Shown one piece after another: positions 12,256 to 24,770 of a stretch of 64,000 nucleotides of DNA (its first letter is position 1; the number at the start of each line of letters is the position of its first letter). The notes below the pieces were generated by a model that saw only the letters and a program-made list of their open reading frames with translations, was not told the DNA's origin and ran no database searches. The DNA lies in the NCBI GenBank assembly GCA_032622095.1, contig CP136069.1, positions 181,401,122 through 181,465,121 on the forward strand, read 5' to 3'. The stretch is from Siphonodentalium dalli (taxonomy: Eukaryota; Mollusca; Scaphopoda; Gadilida; Siphonodentaliidae). Position numbers and translations under genes: made by a program.

Positions 12256-13439
12256 TAGGTTCCTGCCCATGTGTTAAAGGGGATGTGAAATGACCAATTT
12301 TAAATCAAGACTTTTAATGCAAATCTCCGGAGAAAAAAATTAATAAGTTTCAAATATATCTGCGTGTGCCCTGACTTGATTGCAAACAATACATATTTAT
12401 ATGGCTGGTCAGCTTGCAACTTGAATTGTTCCATTAGAATGTTGGTGTAATTATTTTGTTATTCTTATATTGATTTTTCAAAACTAGTTCAAGTGTTGTA
12501 ATTGTGGAAAAATTGTACCAAAACCAAATTTAGAGCAACAATTGCTAACTGTCCTAGCCCATACGCCATTTAAATGTTATAACTATTCAATGACATGCAG
12601 GCTTTGGTTCACCGACAAGTGCTTCATTCATGTAAATAACATTTTCTCCAGAGATTTTCATAAAAACCCCATTCACAATTGATAACGTGATTCGACTTCC
12701 GCTTGAGTGTCTACCTAAATGTGGGCCCGCCTCATAGAGAAGGAACATCAGAATGAGGTTAATGGGATCTAATATAAATGGTTCGTCGTGAAACTGAATT
12801 TTAGCTGCCATGATAAAATCCCACAACTAGTGCCGGGTGTTTCCACCTGAAGTACCCGGACCAAATATGTTGACCCTCATGCTTTATAACCCTTGTTATG
12901 AGGGACAATATTAATCCTTGTCGCCACTACCGGTTGTAACTAGCAATTTAATTAGCTAGAACGTCACGTTAGCTACAATGTCCCATTCACCCTTGATAGC
13001 AGGGTTTAATAGAACGTACCCGAAACATCGGGAATATATGAATACTTGAAACATCGGGGCATATGCATGAATGAATGACCCTTGAACTGGCAGTTTCAAA
13101 CTATCATGATGCCGAGATGACATCACCTTACGTCGTCTACTGAATTATTCGTATTGCTATGAACTAATGTAATAACCTATGAAAAAACAATTAAATTGAG
13201 ACCGTATGGTTATTGGTGTGGTGACAAAACCGTTATCTCCGCAACATCGTGGGGTACATAGAAATTGACATCCCTGATATATCAATGCCTGATATTGTTT
13301 TTAAAAAAGATGTCAGGTACTAAACATACTCCCCAATTATTACTGGTTGGAAATTCCGGCAATGCGAACAATTTCAACCTATGTGCTGTGTAATAGTATT
13401 GTGTCAGGCATGATATTTCCAACTTGAAATGTTGTACCA
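12256..13439. other. No supported gene
   Basis: AT-rich intergenic sequence. No recognisable ORF, hairpin element or tandem repeat was found. Confidence 0.45.
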
Positions 13440-13570
13440 CCCCATGACGCCACATCCCCGACTATATACAAGAGAATCGCGCAGCAGATACATGTGTTAT
13501 GTACCAACCTATCACCACGTCCCCGACTATATACAATATAATCACACGGCAGATACATATACTGTATCAC
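13440..13570. repeat. Two-copy direct repeat
   Basis: CCCCGACTATATACAA followed by AATC.C.CGCAGATACAT occurs twice about 60-65 bp apart (about 13455-13495 and 13520-13560). Confidence 0.5.
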
Positions 13571-14839
13571 GATATCGCAATCTCAAACTTCTACTTTAAC
13601 ACTGCACCCTCCGAACGGCACTTTTCAATTTCGCCGCGCCGTTTGGTTGCAATGTTCTAATTACTGACCCATCAAACCTTCCAAACATATTATCTGACTC
13701 GTCCATCATTGTTTATGGCCACCAGATGAGGAAAATATAATTTGATCATGAATTCATATGTCAGCATATGTATATTTGTTATACATGTACATGGTTATGG
13801 TAAATATAGAGAGCGATTATTTCACTCACGTTCGGGAAGTTGATAACATTCTGATACACTTTTTTGACCCAAGAGACGTGGTTCGATGGTCCCGGCGGCG
13901 GTGTCCAACTTAGATTTTTAACCTGCACCAGGTCCTTTGAATCAGACCAAATTCCCAGGTCCGGGAAATTCCATCAGCCACTCCCTTTCGGCCGAAATGT
14001 TCCAACCATATACCACACATTCCAACGGCTGCAAGAAATCAATTTTTACCAACAGTTGAAAACTATCTGACTTTTGGTCTAAAACAAAGTATGTCAGATT
14101 ATATATTGTGTGGAAAAACTACCAAAACGATTTCAACCTATTTTTGGTTTGACGGGAAGTATACGTGGGACCGCTATCGACATGTCCCTGTTTTCTTGGT
14201 AATACAGAAAATCTGTGTATTAGTTTATCAAATATTGTTAGAGCTCTTTCGGTTGCCAGAAGGAACCAAAATCATTAATAATTTTAGGATTATCTTAAAA
14301 TTAAGCGTTGAAAATTATATTGACATTTATAATAACTTTGCTCACCACATGCAGCTTTGGTCTCAGTTCTGAGAGATAGAATTGTCCCAAAATGGCCGTT
14401 ATATACATTGTATGTTAATTTTGTGGCTCCACTTGGTATATTTTCTAGTCCACCATTCCAGTCGAGCTGTGCACAAGACATTGGCGGAATTGTCGTCTTC
14501 ACGCTAACTCAGTCACCAGTGAACACGAATCGTCCCGTTATCACATGTTATGCGATTTAACCCATTGCAATTGATTACATATGCACGGAATTGTGTTAAG
14601 ACTAATTGATGACGACTGTTCAAGATATCGGTATGTTCTAGACCAATCACAATTCAATATTTTTGCAACGTTGTCTATGTGATGGCTGGTGCTAAATATA
14701 CAGTCTTGTAAAAATGTATTCTTAGTACATGCATCTCGCTATTATCGTATACCTCTAACATAGAGCCATATCGTAGGCCCCAGAACTGCTTATTTCGCGC
14801 TCCTCGTATATAAGGTGTCGCTGATTCTTGGTATACGGT

Positions 14840-15060
14840 CGACGCATGTGCGTTTTATTTATAGAAATGGGAATTTTTGGGACGGATTAAAAGTCGAACT
14901 GCGATCCGGAGGCCGAGTCCGGTAAAAGGTGTAGTTGAGAATTTTAATATTCGTGAAACCAATATATTTTATATTATATAATTACAATCATGTGTATATA
15001 ATATATGATCCTGGGCGCGTTACCATTTCTGACATTGGTTTTCTTGTTTATCTTCATCTC
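14840..15060. repeat. Dispersed repeat copy 1
   Basis: TTTATTTATAGAAATGGGAA, GGCCGAGTCCGGTAAAAGG and AACCAATATATTTTATAT through GCGCGTTACCATTTCTGAC also occur at about 22895-23300. There the two halves are separated by about 230 extra bases. No coding potential is seen, and the family is unknown. Confidence 0.65.
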
Positions 15061-16058
15061 GAGTTGCACGCATGCATCGGGTGTTGTTATACAAAACTTG
15101 AGAGTCTATGATTGCATCTATGTTCACACAGCGCGCGATACAGACACGTTACCATGCGCAATAACCGTATTTAATTTTTCCAGGAAATCTAGTGTTATTT
15201 GACACTAGGTATTCGTAAAAAATAAGTCCCTTGATGCGCCTCGGTGAATTATTTTGCCGAATGCCCGACAGCTCGGGAATATCCTATACTTAATTGCACG
15301 CATCTTATTGCCTACTACTTTCCGAAATATTGACATTTTACGCTACCTTTGTCTTCTTTATCTGCGTAGTGAACTAACGATGGCATTATTGTTAGCAAAC
15401 CGGATTTTAACTACAATTGATATCGAATAGTATACGTCAGAAGAGCCTCTGTCATGTGACTATCACGATGACAGTGTCGATTGTTGCTAGGTAAACATTT
15501 AAAGCAACCCATATTTGGCACGGTAGTTACATAGGCTAGTTACGTGCGCACATTTACATCGACGTCATTGCTGCTTCATAGTCCACTCGATCGCCGCTAT
15601 TTAGTGGATGATCACTGAGGTTTATACGATTTAATACGGCATTCTAAAACATCTACACGATATATTCTTGGAGAGAATCGGACGTATGGATTTTCGCTGA
15701 TGTTAGAACGGTTTATTAATTCATTGTGAAACGATACACTACACAAACACAAGTTCAATATTTCAGTATACGCACTCAAGAAAAAAATACCGAGACGGGA
15801 CTCGAGTCAGCGTCCATCTCGTCTGGCTTACTAGTTGGAACATTACACACCCCCCAAAAATGCGATTGATTTTAACCAGTAAATTTCGTGCTTGACGTCG
15901 TGGACTACATTTGACATTACTAATGTGTCCGGTTGTTATTAGACAGAGAATTGAGTGCTCTCTGGAATTATAGTTCAACTTGTCCAGCATGCGTGTTTAA
16001 ATATGTAGGTAGAAAACTGCTGCCGAGTGAACCTATGCATTAGTGTCTTAATGTAACG
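15061..16058. other. Upstream region of the PAN exon, no other gene seen
   Basis: AT-rich, no convincing ORF. A tRNA-B-box-like stretch on the minus strand near 15790-15815 was considered and not accepted. A promoter for the PAN exon would be expected here but no clear core element stands out. Confidence 0.35.
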
Positions 16059-16082
16059 ATGCACATTTATCAGATCCCAGAA

Positions 16083-16395
16083 ATGTGTTGGAAATCTTTT
16101 CTGCTGATATTTGTCTTTGGTGTAGACACTGGTACAGCTCTTGGTGTGATCAATGCGAGAAGATTTTTCCGCGTCAGCACATTCGACAATAAATATGCCG
16201 ACAACCACATCCTTGAATTCAGTTTCAAGAGCGCCGTTGAATTGAGATGTGCACATTCTTGTATGAAAACACCGGGTTGCCTCGCATTTGTAGTTGGTCC
16301 AAGCGATCTGACCTGCAGATTGTATGACGAGGTATTCACTTCAGCATCGTCACTGTCGTCACAGGAGGGACTCGAGTATTACCGTGGGTCAAACA
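16083..16395 (+). CDS. Probable first exon of a secreted PAN/Apple-domain protein
   Basis: From the ATG at 16083 the peptide begins MCWKSFLLIFVFGVDTG, a charged-poor hydrophobic start that looks like a signal peptide. It is followed by a segment with cysteines spaced as in PAN/Apple domains: ELRCAHSC, TPGCLAF, LTCRLYDE, ending EYYRGSN. An in-frame ATG at 16059 is also possible, but the later start places the hydrophobic core at the N-terminus. The frame runs into GTAAGTAT at 16396, a good splice donor, giving a phase-1 exon end. PAN/Apple domains mediate protein or carbohydrate binding in secreted and extracellular-matrix proteins. No further exons were recognised downstream, where a minisatellite begins at about 16975. 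The gene could be a distant multi-exon gene, or a pseudogene. It is the only candidate host coding exon in the window. Confidence 0.5.
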
Positions 16396-16974
16396 GTAAG
16401 TATTATACATGTATGCCATGGAGTGACGTGGCTAAATGGTCTCAACTTAGATTGGGGTACCCAATTTGGAACATATTCTTTGACATTTCCCACACCATTA
16501 TCGACACCCAGTAAGATGGGAAATATGTCCGTTTCATTCGAAATATTTGACCAAAAGTAGGGAGGAAATATACCACATATTGTCCGAAAAATAACGAATT
16601 TCGAACTAAATACTGGTTGGAAAATACGACCGGCGCGTCCATTGTAAAGAGCAGTATCACGTCGAGTAATATACGGACCACAAAACGCCCCTTTTAGCTG
16701 AAAATCATAAACAGCTCTTAGTAGCGGAAATGTCATTCTCAGCGCTATATTTAAGTCAAATAGTAAATTGATCTATATATGGACGGTCTTTTTGTGGAGA
16801 GAAAACAAGTTAAAGTAAAAATCAATGGGTGTTATCTAGATAAACAATACGTTTGTATAAATCATGTATAAGAGATAAACGCACCCTGTTGAGTTTGATA
16901 CTCAGGGATTAGAACATGAACACACGGCGATTTCACAAAATGTTTCAAGCTCGATTCCACGAATATCCAACACA

Positions 16975-18107
16975 ACTAAACAGGGTATGTCTATCTCCAA
17001 TGTTAATCAATCCAGCAACACAACAGGTTATGTCTATCTCCAATGTTAATCAATCCAGCAACACAACAGGTTATGTCTATCTCCAATGTTAATCAATCCA
17101 GCAACACAACAGGTTATGTGTATCTCCAATGTAAATCAACACAGCAACACAACAGGGTATGTGTATCTCAAATGTAAGACAATCCAGCAACACAACAGGG
17201 TATGTGTATCTCCAATGTAAATCAATCCAGCAACACAACAGGGTATGTGTATCTCAAATGTAAAACAATCCAGCAACACAACAGGGTATGTGTATCTCAA
17301 ATGTAAAACAATTCAGCAACACAACAGGGTATGTGTATCTCAAATGTAAAACAATCCAGGAACACAACAGGGTATGTGTATCTCCAATGTAAATCAATCC
17401 AGCAACACAACAGGGTATGTGTATCTCAAATGTAAAACAATCCAGCAACACTACAGGGTATGTGTATCTCCAATGTAAATTAATCCAGCAACACAACAGG
17501 GTATGTGTATCTCAAATGTAAAACAATCCAGCAACACAACATGGTAATGTGTATCTCCAATGTAAATCAATCCAGCAACACAACAGGGTATGTGTATCTC
17601 AAATGTAAAACAATCCAGCAACACAACAGGGTAATGTGTATCTCCAATGTAAATTAATCCAGCAACACAACAGGGTATGTGTATTGCAAATGTAAAACAA
17701 TCCAGCAACACAACAGGGTAATGTGTATCTCCAATGTAAATAAATCCAGCAACACAACAGGATATGTGTATCTCAAATGTAAAACAATCCAGCAACACAA
17801 CAGAGTATGTTTATCTCAAATGTAAAACAATCCAGCAAGACAACAGGGTATGTGTATCTCCAATGTAAATCAACACAGCAACACAACAGGATATGTGTAT
17901 CTCAAATGTAAAACAATGCAGCAACACAACAGGGTATGTGTATCTCCAATGTAAATCAATCCAGCAACACAATAGGGCATGTGTATCTCCAATGTAAATC
18001 AACACAGCAACACAACAGGATATGTGTATCTCAAATGTAAAACAATCCAGCAACACAACAGGGTAATGTGTATCTCCAATTTAAATCAACCCAGCAACAC
18101 AATTGAA
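16975..18107. repeat. 43-bp minisatellite, about 26 units
   Basis: The unit is CAATCCAGCAACACAACAGG followed by GTATGTGTATCTCAAATGTAAAA. Two variants alternate: CTCCAATGTAAAT and CTCAAATGTAAAA, often in a two-unit higher-order pattern. Because 43 is not a multiple of 3, the minus-strand ORFs (up to 115 codons) cycle through three frames and are not genes. Confidence 0.9.
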
Positions 18108-18870
18108 ATAAACTGCACGAAATGCGCCTTTTATCGGAATTTCATGTCATGAAATGGGGTATCCGGTTTTGGTGATCAAATTTCGTGGTACGTTCCATGC
18201 ATTATGTGGCCTTAAAAATTCAAGGTCACCGTGGATATGTGGAAATGTCGGCCACTGGTACGGTTTCCATAAACGTTTAGGTAGTTATGCAATTATTTAC
18301 GATACACCCAATGTATTGTACAATTTACAAGTACCCGATTATTAGCCATCGTTGCATTGGAAACACCAATATATCAAATTTGACCCGTTTGGATTTCCTA
18401 AAAACAAATTATATTATTATGCAGTAGACATTCGTAGACTTGTTTGCATACCTTGAACACTTTGTGCACAAGTCTGTGTTGGAGAATTGCCGTGAACGCA
18501 GAAATAAGACAGTGACTTGTCAGAGTTTGAATTAACTCAAACATAACTCTTTCCATCACTTCTTTGGAGCTCATGTAGCCACTATCCACAGGACAAATTC
18601 ACATTCCGCATGCTCGAATATTACTTGCGCATACCGTCTATCATAATAACGGCGAATATCTCCTATACCATATATATTACCATTACAATATCGAGCTAAT
18701 TTTAGTTGATTGTTCATATCAACATTTATGATATACTTGCCCATGAATTATAAGGTTTTAGCAGTGAGATATAAGTGATATAACACTAGTGATATTCGCA
18801 GTGATATTGTCTTAGTTAAGTATATAATAAACGGATGTGCATTGTCTTGGTAAAGTATAAAATAAACATA

Positions 18871-19022
18871 ATATCCACACTTTTCAGTGGATATGGGTTA
18901 AATCTCATTCGTGATGACAAAACATTTGAATTTCCACTCGTGGCTAAAGCCACTCGTGGGAATTCAATATTTTGTCATCACTCATGAGATATAACCCATA
19001 TCCACTGAAAAAGTGTGGATAT
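18871..19022. mobile_element. Palindromic MITE, 152 bp
   Basis: Near-perfect arms start ATATCCACACTTTTCAGTGG and end with its complement. They meet at CCACTCGTGGCTAAAGCCAC in the centre. If the arms begin at TCCACAC, the flanking dinucleotide is TA on both sides, which would fit a mariner-like MITE. Superfamily is uncertain. Confidence 0.7.
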
Positions 19023-19914
19023 CCTCTATGTATCCAATATTAAGAGATTTTAATATTGATCTTAGTTTAAACAGTATTTATTCCATGAACAATACAACAT
19101 AAATTACAACATATCAGAATATAACATCATGGACCGGATTCGACATCAAGCGTGTGTGCTTATGTGAGTCGTTTCCGGGAATCAGTTTTTGTCCATCCCA
19201 CCCAGCGAGAGAGCGACTGTCTGATTTATATAATGTTGTGTCGTACGATATACATTCCGTAATTCAGATACTACTGTCGTTCCATGTAGCCGATTATTAC
19301 TCTCGCGAGGTGGGGTGGGTGTAGGTACGTCAGGTAATGGCATTATGTGATTGTGTATAGGCATGAATAATAATTAATGTTTTATAGATAATGATGGTGT
19401 ATCTCTTCCCTATGTTTCTGTATAGATTCAGATATGTAGATGTAGAATAAACATCGTGTCGCAAAAGCGTCCAACATATTTCTTTTCACTGGCTCTTCTT
19501 TCCACTTTTTTCATTAATGTGCAATTATGTATGGTTTATATATTAAATAGATATATAAGTAGATAAAATGTGGTCTTTTGAGTCTATTTTTAAAGGATAT
19601 AACAATAACGTTTCGCGTTCGAAATGCTGCTGGCAATGTTGATGGGAAGAGATAGATCACCAGTAATGGTAATGGTAGAACGGTATAAGTCTAAGTTAAT
19701 AATAGGAAAGCAATGAGCTTAGAGTAGTAAATTGGGTTATCTCAGATATGGTTCAGGGGTTTTAGAATGGGTTTTTAGTGTTTTAAATGACTCGGTGACC
19801 TCGTACCAACGGACTCTATGGCATTGATACTCGCGCGAGTTATTGCTAAGTATACATTCATTCTTTTATGTCTGAGAGTATTAGATCATTTAACATGGCG
19901 ATATACAAACTTAT
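19023..19914. other. Probable 3' region of the minus-strand LINE plus unassigned sequence
   Basis: This lies immediately downstream (minus strand) of the LINE stop codon. It is AT-rich without ORFs. A clear poly-A or short-repeat tail marking the LINE end could not be located. Confidence 0.35.
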
Positions 19915-22020
19915 TTAGTTGGCGAAGCGCTTTGTCCTGGAGATGTATTTTTGTACTTCTCTGAAAATATTTGCGTTGGTTTTGGGTGTTAATTCGGGGC
20001 ATCCATACAGAAGTTTGTGTGTTGTCAGGTTATATATATCATTTAATGACTGGAGAAGTGAGTTTCTTTCAGCTGTGTATCTATCGCAATTCATTAGGTA
20101 ATGGTCGTTGTCCTCTAATTGTCCGCATAAACAATATGGGTGATCGGCGATGAAATTTGTGTACTTGTGATAATTTAGATCGCTGCAGTTGAGTCTTAGG
20201 CGGGTGTGGTTAATTTGTGTTTTTCTGGTAATAGCTTCATAGTAATATCGGGGTACTCCCTCTCTAGTACAGTTTATGGACTTTGTGAATGATGCAAGGG
20301 ACTCGTAACTTGTTGCGTTCGGGTCGAGTTTATTCCAGAGGTCTGTTGTTGAGGGAATGAAGGATTTTTTGAAGGAAGTGGAATCGAACTTTGGGGCTCT
20401 CAGGGAATTAGCCTGTCGGGTGTTAACATTTGTTATTTCAACGTTTGTTGGGGGTATTAGATTTCGCAGATAAGGAGGGGCTTGGCCAGACATCATTTTG
20501 TAAAAGAGACGGAGCTTTAAACGTTTCCGCCGTACGGCGAGGAGTTCCCATCCGGTTTCCGTCAGGAGAGATTTGTTACTGGCAGATCGGGTTGCACCTG
20601 TTGCTATACGAGCTGCTTCATATTGTACTTTTTCTATGTCATCGCTTTCTTCGTTGGTGCAACCATCCCAGACAACACAAGCGTATTCTAATACAGTGCG
20701 TACCAGGGTAAAGTAGCATCTTTCTAATGATGCTCTATCCAACGAGAAACGATGTTTTCTGATAAGGGCTATTCTTTTCCATGCTGAGCTTAATAAATTA
20801 TCTATGTGTGGCTTCCATTTTCCGTCGCTACTTAAAACCACCCCAAGATGTGTATGAAGTTTTACTTCCGTGATGGGTTCATTGTTCATATAAAGGGTTG
20901 GGTGGTCGATTAGATTTCTCTTCCTAGTGCAAGTTAACGCTTCAGTTTTTAAGACATTAAATTTTACGAGCCATTTGTTTGACCAGGATTCAAGTCGTTT
21001 GACATCCTGTTGTAATCTTAGTGCGCAAACAGTCGGATCTTCTATTGAAAGAGATATAGATGTATCGTCAGCGAAAAGGCGGATATTACATGATATGTCG
21101 TTAACAATGTCGTTAATAAAAACAAGGAATAGGATAGGGCCTAGTATAGAGCCTTGTGGAACTCCAGCTGTAATGGTTCCCCAGTTTGAGGCTTCGGATC
21201 CCATAACTACACGTTGATGTCTTCCACGGAGGTACGATCCGAACCACTTTAAAAGATTGTCGCGGATACCCACCGCGCTTAGCTTATATAATAAGCCATC
21301 GTGCCACACTTTGTCAAATGCCTTGCTGATGTCGAAGAATAGTAGGCGGGCGTCGCGTTCATCATCTAGTGATTTCGCCAAGTGATGGTATATGTCGCAT
21401 AACTGATATGATGTTGAATCTGATGGCACAAATCCCGACTGTCGTTCGGTTATGATATTATTTGACTGGAGATATGACATTAAATGCTTTGCAACACACT
21501 TCTCAAAAACCTTTCCAAAAACTCCTAATAAGGAGATTGGTCGGTAGTTTTCTGGATTACTGCGGTCCCCTTTTTTATGGATTGGGACTACGTTTGCTCG
21601 TTTCCATTCAGTTGGAAAATATGCTTCTTTAAGAAAACGATTGTATATTATAGAAAGGGGGGTGCTGAGACTGAGACAATTCTTCAGAATACGCGGGCTT
21701 ATTTGGTCGGGTCCAGAGGCTTTGTCGGCTTTTGTTACTTTCAGGGCATTAAAAACGTCAATTTCACTAATTAGGATATTATTTAGCATGGGGGTGTTTG
21801 TCTCGTCGGCAGGCGGGTCTGGCAGATCGTAGGTCATATTCAATGAGGCAATATTGCAAAAATAATCATTTAGTACAGTTGCTTTCTCGTAATCTGAGGA
21901 AGAAACTATTCCATTCCTCGAGAGGGGCGGGACCGAATTAACTTTTTTGCGGGACAGTTTGTTGAAAATCTTCCACCATTTTGAGTCGCCAGTTTCTGGA
22001 TCTTGAAGGATTGATTCCAT
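19915..22020 (-). CDS. LINE reverse transcriptase (CR1/Jockey-like), 5'-truncated but open
   Basis: The listed 701-codon frame starts at an internal ATG. The frame is open 45 codons further upstream to 22155, and those codons look like coding sequence (EDQYRTIRNEV...), so the true protein was longer. Reverse transcriptase landmarks in order: RPISLLGVFGKVFEK (about 160-174), RQSGFVP (193-199), FFDISKAFDKVWHDGL (228-243), GVPQGSILGP (286-295) and the catalytic FADD (316-319). The thumb follows, then a C-terminal Cys/His motif (CLCGQ...HYLMNC). The enzyme would copy its own RNA at a nicked target. The ORF1 and endonuclease parts are absent, so it is a typical 5'-truncated insertion and cannot move on its own. 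The absence of stops over 747 codons suggests a young copy. The fragment at 9968-10760 is an older relative. Confidence 0.9.
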   Translation of the reverse strand: MESILQDPETGDSKWWKIFNKLSRKKVNSVPPLSRNGIVSSSDYEKATVLNDYFCNIASLNMTYDLPDPPADETNTPMLNNILISEIDVFNALKVTKADKASGPDQISPRILKNCLSLSTPLSIIYNRFLKEAYFPTEWKRANVVPIHKKGDRSNPENYRPISLLGVFGKVFEKCVAKHLMSYLQSNNIITERQSGFVPSDSTSYQLCDIYHHLAKSLDDERDARLLFFDISKAFDKVWHDGLLYKLSAVGIRDNLLKWFGSYLRGRHQRVVMGSEASNWGTITAGVPQGSILGPILFLVFINDIVNDISCNIRLFADDTSISLSIEDPTVCALRLQQDVKRLESWSNKWLVKFNVLKTEALTCTRKRNLIDHPTLYMNNEPITEVKLHTHLGVVLSSDGKWKPHIDNLLSSAWKRIALIRKHRFSLDRASLERCYFTLVRTVLEYACVVWDGCTNEESDDIEKVQYEAARIATGATRSASNKSLLTETGWELLAVRRKRLKLRLFYKMMSGQAPPYLRNLIPPTNVEITNVNTRQANSLRAPKFDSTSFKKSFIPSTTDLWNKLDPNATSYESLASFTKSINCTREGVPRYYYEAITRKTQINHTRLRLNCSDLNYHKYTNFIADHPYCLCGQLEDNDHYLMNCDRYTAERNSLLQSLNDIYNLTTHKLLYGCPELTPKTNANIFREVQKYISRTKRFAN

Positions 22021-22226
22021 TTTTTGTATATGAATTTTCTTTGAGTTTCGTACTTCAGTAATTACTTCATTGCGGATCGTCCGATATTGATCTTCTAAAT
22101 CCCAATCCCATGAGAAACCGAATGAATGTATTAATAATATGTTTAGTAACGGATGTCAACCAGTGATAAAGTGACCAACTCGAATCACCGCATTCTGCAA
22201 CCTTGATAGACCACATATATTATAAT

Positions 22227-22612
22227 GACCAACATCAGACCCATACGGCAGGTATATTACTAACCTATGTATGAGACCCATGCGGCAGGTATATTATTAA
22301 CCGATGTAGCATACCCATACGGCAGGTATATTACTAACCGATGTATCAGACCCATACGGTAGGTATATTACTAACCGATGTATCAGACCCATACGGCAGG
22401 TATATTACTAACCGATGTATCAGACCCATACGGCAGGTATATTACTAACCGATGTATCAGACCCATACGGCAGGTATATTACTAACCGATGTATCAGACC
22501 CATACGGTAGGTATATTACTAACCGATGTATCAGACCCATACGGCAGGTATATTACTAACCGATGTATCAGACCCATGCGGCAGGTATATTACTAACCGA
22601 TGTATCAGACCA
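22227..22612. repeat. 37-bp minisatellite, about 10 units
   Basis: The unit CAGACCCATACGGCAGGTAT followed by ATTACTAACCGATGTAT is repeated head to tail with few changes. There are no unique spacers between units, so it is not a CRISPR-like array. Confidence 0.9.
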
Positions 22613-22894
22613 CTTTGGAACAGTTTATATTAATTAATTAAAGTAAAAAAAAAAAATTAAAGTAAAAAAAAAAAGGTGCCTACATCCCTATGTATATTTT
22701 TTCTAAATACATTAAAATATGTTTAAAGTAAAGTAACAGTTTATATATATATATTATACAAAAGCATCACATACGAAGAGACAAGAGGTTACAAAAATGT
22801 ATTTTTCAGCCGAGCATCCGTTATTACGCTCGCTCCGCGTGTATACTGTTGTACAAATTCGTGTTTCGCCTGGGCGCTGAAGTTGGCGCTGGGG

Positions 22895-23310
22895 GTTTTA
22901 TTTATAGAAATTGGAATTTTTGGGACGCATTTAAAAGTCGAACCGCGCGACCTGGAGGCCGAGTCCGGTAAAAGGTGTAGTTGGGAATTTGAATTTAGTT
23001 TATTGTCCTTTTTTTGGTTTGTGACAAGTTATGTCAATTACAAATAAAAGAAAATGAAAAAGATAATTTGTATGTCTTATATTTCAACTTGTATAGACAT
23101 TTTTCGTTCTGCATCCCAGTGGGGGTTGCGGTCGGAGACGGCCGAGTCGGCCGCCGGTTCGTTAATTAGGTGCTGGTTGTTATTGTTATTTGAACGGAAT
23201 TCTGAGTTGATCATTCGCGAAACCAATATATGTTATATTCTATAATTACAATCATGGTATATAATATATGATCTTGAGCGCGTTACCATGCCTGACTATG
23301 GTCTACTTGT
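22895..23310. repeat. Dispersed repeat copy 2 with internal extra segment
   Basis: Matches 14840-15060 in two blocks (about 22895-22985 and 23215-23300). The intervening ~230 bp has no counterpart in copy 1 and shows no clear terminal repeats. Confidence 0.6.
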
Positions 23311-24119
23311 ATAATATGCCGTGTAAATATACTTTTGAAAAGGTAGATCTTCCTCGCTGTGCCCAAAATACCGTTGTTTGCTTCGCGCGCGTCTTCGAAT
23401 ATTTTTTTTTTTGTGTTGTCTCGGATGTATTGTATTATACGACCCCGAAGAAACTCTACGTGTTATCCTGGTATATAGCATACGTACACAAATGTTATGT
23501 TGAATACAAGATATCCCGTTATTCTGCAGTGCATGGTATATGATGCATGACCTCCTGTCATATCCGATACAATTCCCACAATTGTTATTTGAAGTGTCGT
23601 TCCGTTGGTCTACCTGGTGTGGGCTTCTAACGTCCGGTTTAGTGACATCCATGTTCACCGAGTTGCCATTGAGTTGGCGATCGAAGGTTTCATCGGCTCG
23701 AACTAACATTCATACCGGATGTCGACTAATGCATGGCAATGGATGGTATACCGTTATATTATTTTAAAGCAAGTGTATAACGAAAAAAAAAACTAACTTC
23801 CCTTCTGCTTCCTGACCTTAGAGTTGCTGAATTGTATATAGGATGTATATAGGATGGTGACCTTGTTCGTCGATAACACTTTATCTCTACCATTTCTGAC
23901 ATTGTGTTCTTGTTACTGTTAGGAATCAAAGTACACGTACCAACCGTTAGTGTCGCACAATCTGTTCCCACTTTATTTTTACCTAAATAACCAGCAGACA
24001 CAGGGATCAGAACAATGAAACTGCCGCGCGCGGACTAGCAAGACAGTGAAATATTGAGTACTATATACTCCGCAATACTGCATGTCATATGTGCTTTCTC
24101 GCTCGTGGTGGGATTCGTG
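23311..24119. other. No supported gene
   Basis: Overlapping short ORFs on both strands (up to 137 codons) lack recognisable domains. I regard the region as non-coding. Confidence 0.4.
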
Positions 24120-24770
24120 TGGAGAATACTTTATCATTGCACAATATCAATATAATCAACGTGCATGGTTTAAATCGCCGATGGATTCTTATAGAGAATA
24201 CTTTATCATTGCACAATATCAACAGAACCAACGTGCATGGTTTAAATCGCCGATGGATTCTTATAGAGAATACTTTATCATTGCACAATATCAATATAAT
24301 CCATGTGCAGGGTTTAAATCGCCGATGGATTATTATAGAGAATACTTTATCATTGCACAATATCAATATAATCAACGTGCATGGTTTAAATCGCCGATGG
24401 ATTCTTATAGAGAATACTTTATCATTTCAGAATATCAATATAATCCATGTGCAGGGTTTAAATCGCCGATGGATTCTTATAGAGAATACTTTATCATTGC
24501 ACAATATCAACAGAACCAACGTGCATGGTTTAAATCGCCGATGGATTCTTATAGAGAATACTTTATCATTGCACAATATCAATATAATCCATGTGCAGGG
24601 TTTAAATCGCCGATGGATTCTTATAGAGAATACTTTATCATTGCACAATATCAATATAATCAACGTGCGTGGTTTAAATCGCCGATGGATTCCTATAGAG
24701 AAACTCTATCATTGCACAATATCAACAGTAACCAACGTGCAGGGTTTAAATCGCCGATGCAGATTGATGT
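24120..24770. repeat. 72-bp minisatellite, about 9 units
   Basis: The unit begins GAGAATACTTTATCATTGCA and contains GTTTAAATCGCCGATGGATT. Because 72 is a multiple of 3, the repeat stays open in two plus-strand frames and one minus frame, giving a 256-codon ORF with a 24-residue period. Units alternate between CAACGTGCATGG and CCATGTGCAGGG versions. No start context or domain supports coding. Confidence 0.9.

Noticed and set aside
15780-15830. Minus-strand tRNA/SINE-like stretch (GACTCGAGTCC resembling a B box, followed by a T run)
   Set aside because: No convincing A box, acceptor stem or cloverleaf could be drawn, and no second copy was noticed.
18154-18345. 63-codon ORF after the 43-bp minisatellite
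   Set aside because: No motif, no splice context, and length is expected by chance.
22227-22612. CRISPR-like regular array
   Set aside because: The 37-bp units are contiguous with no unique spacers, and the window is eukaryotic.
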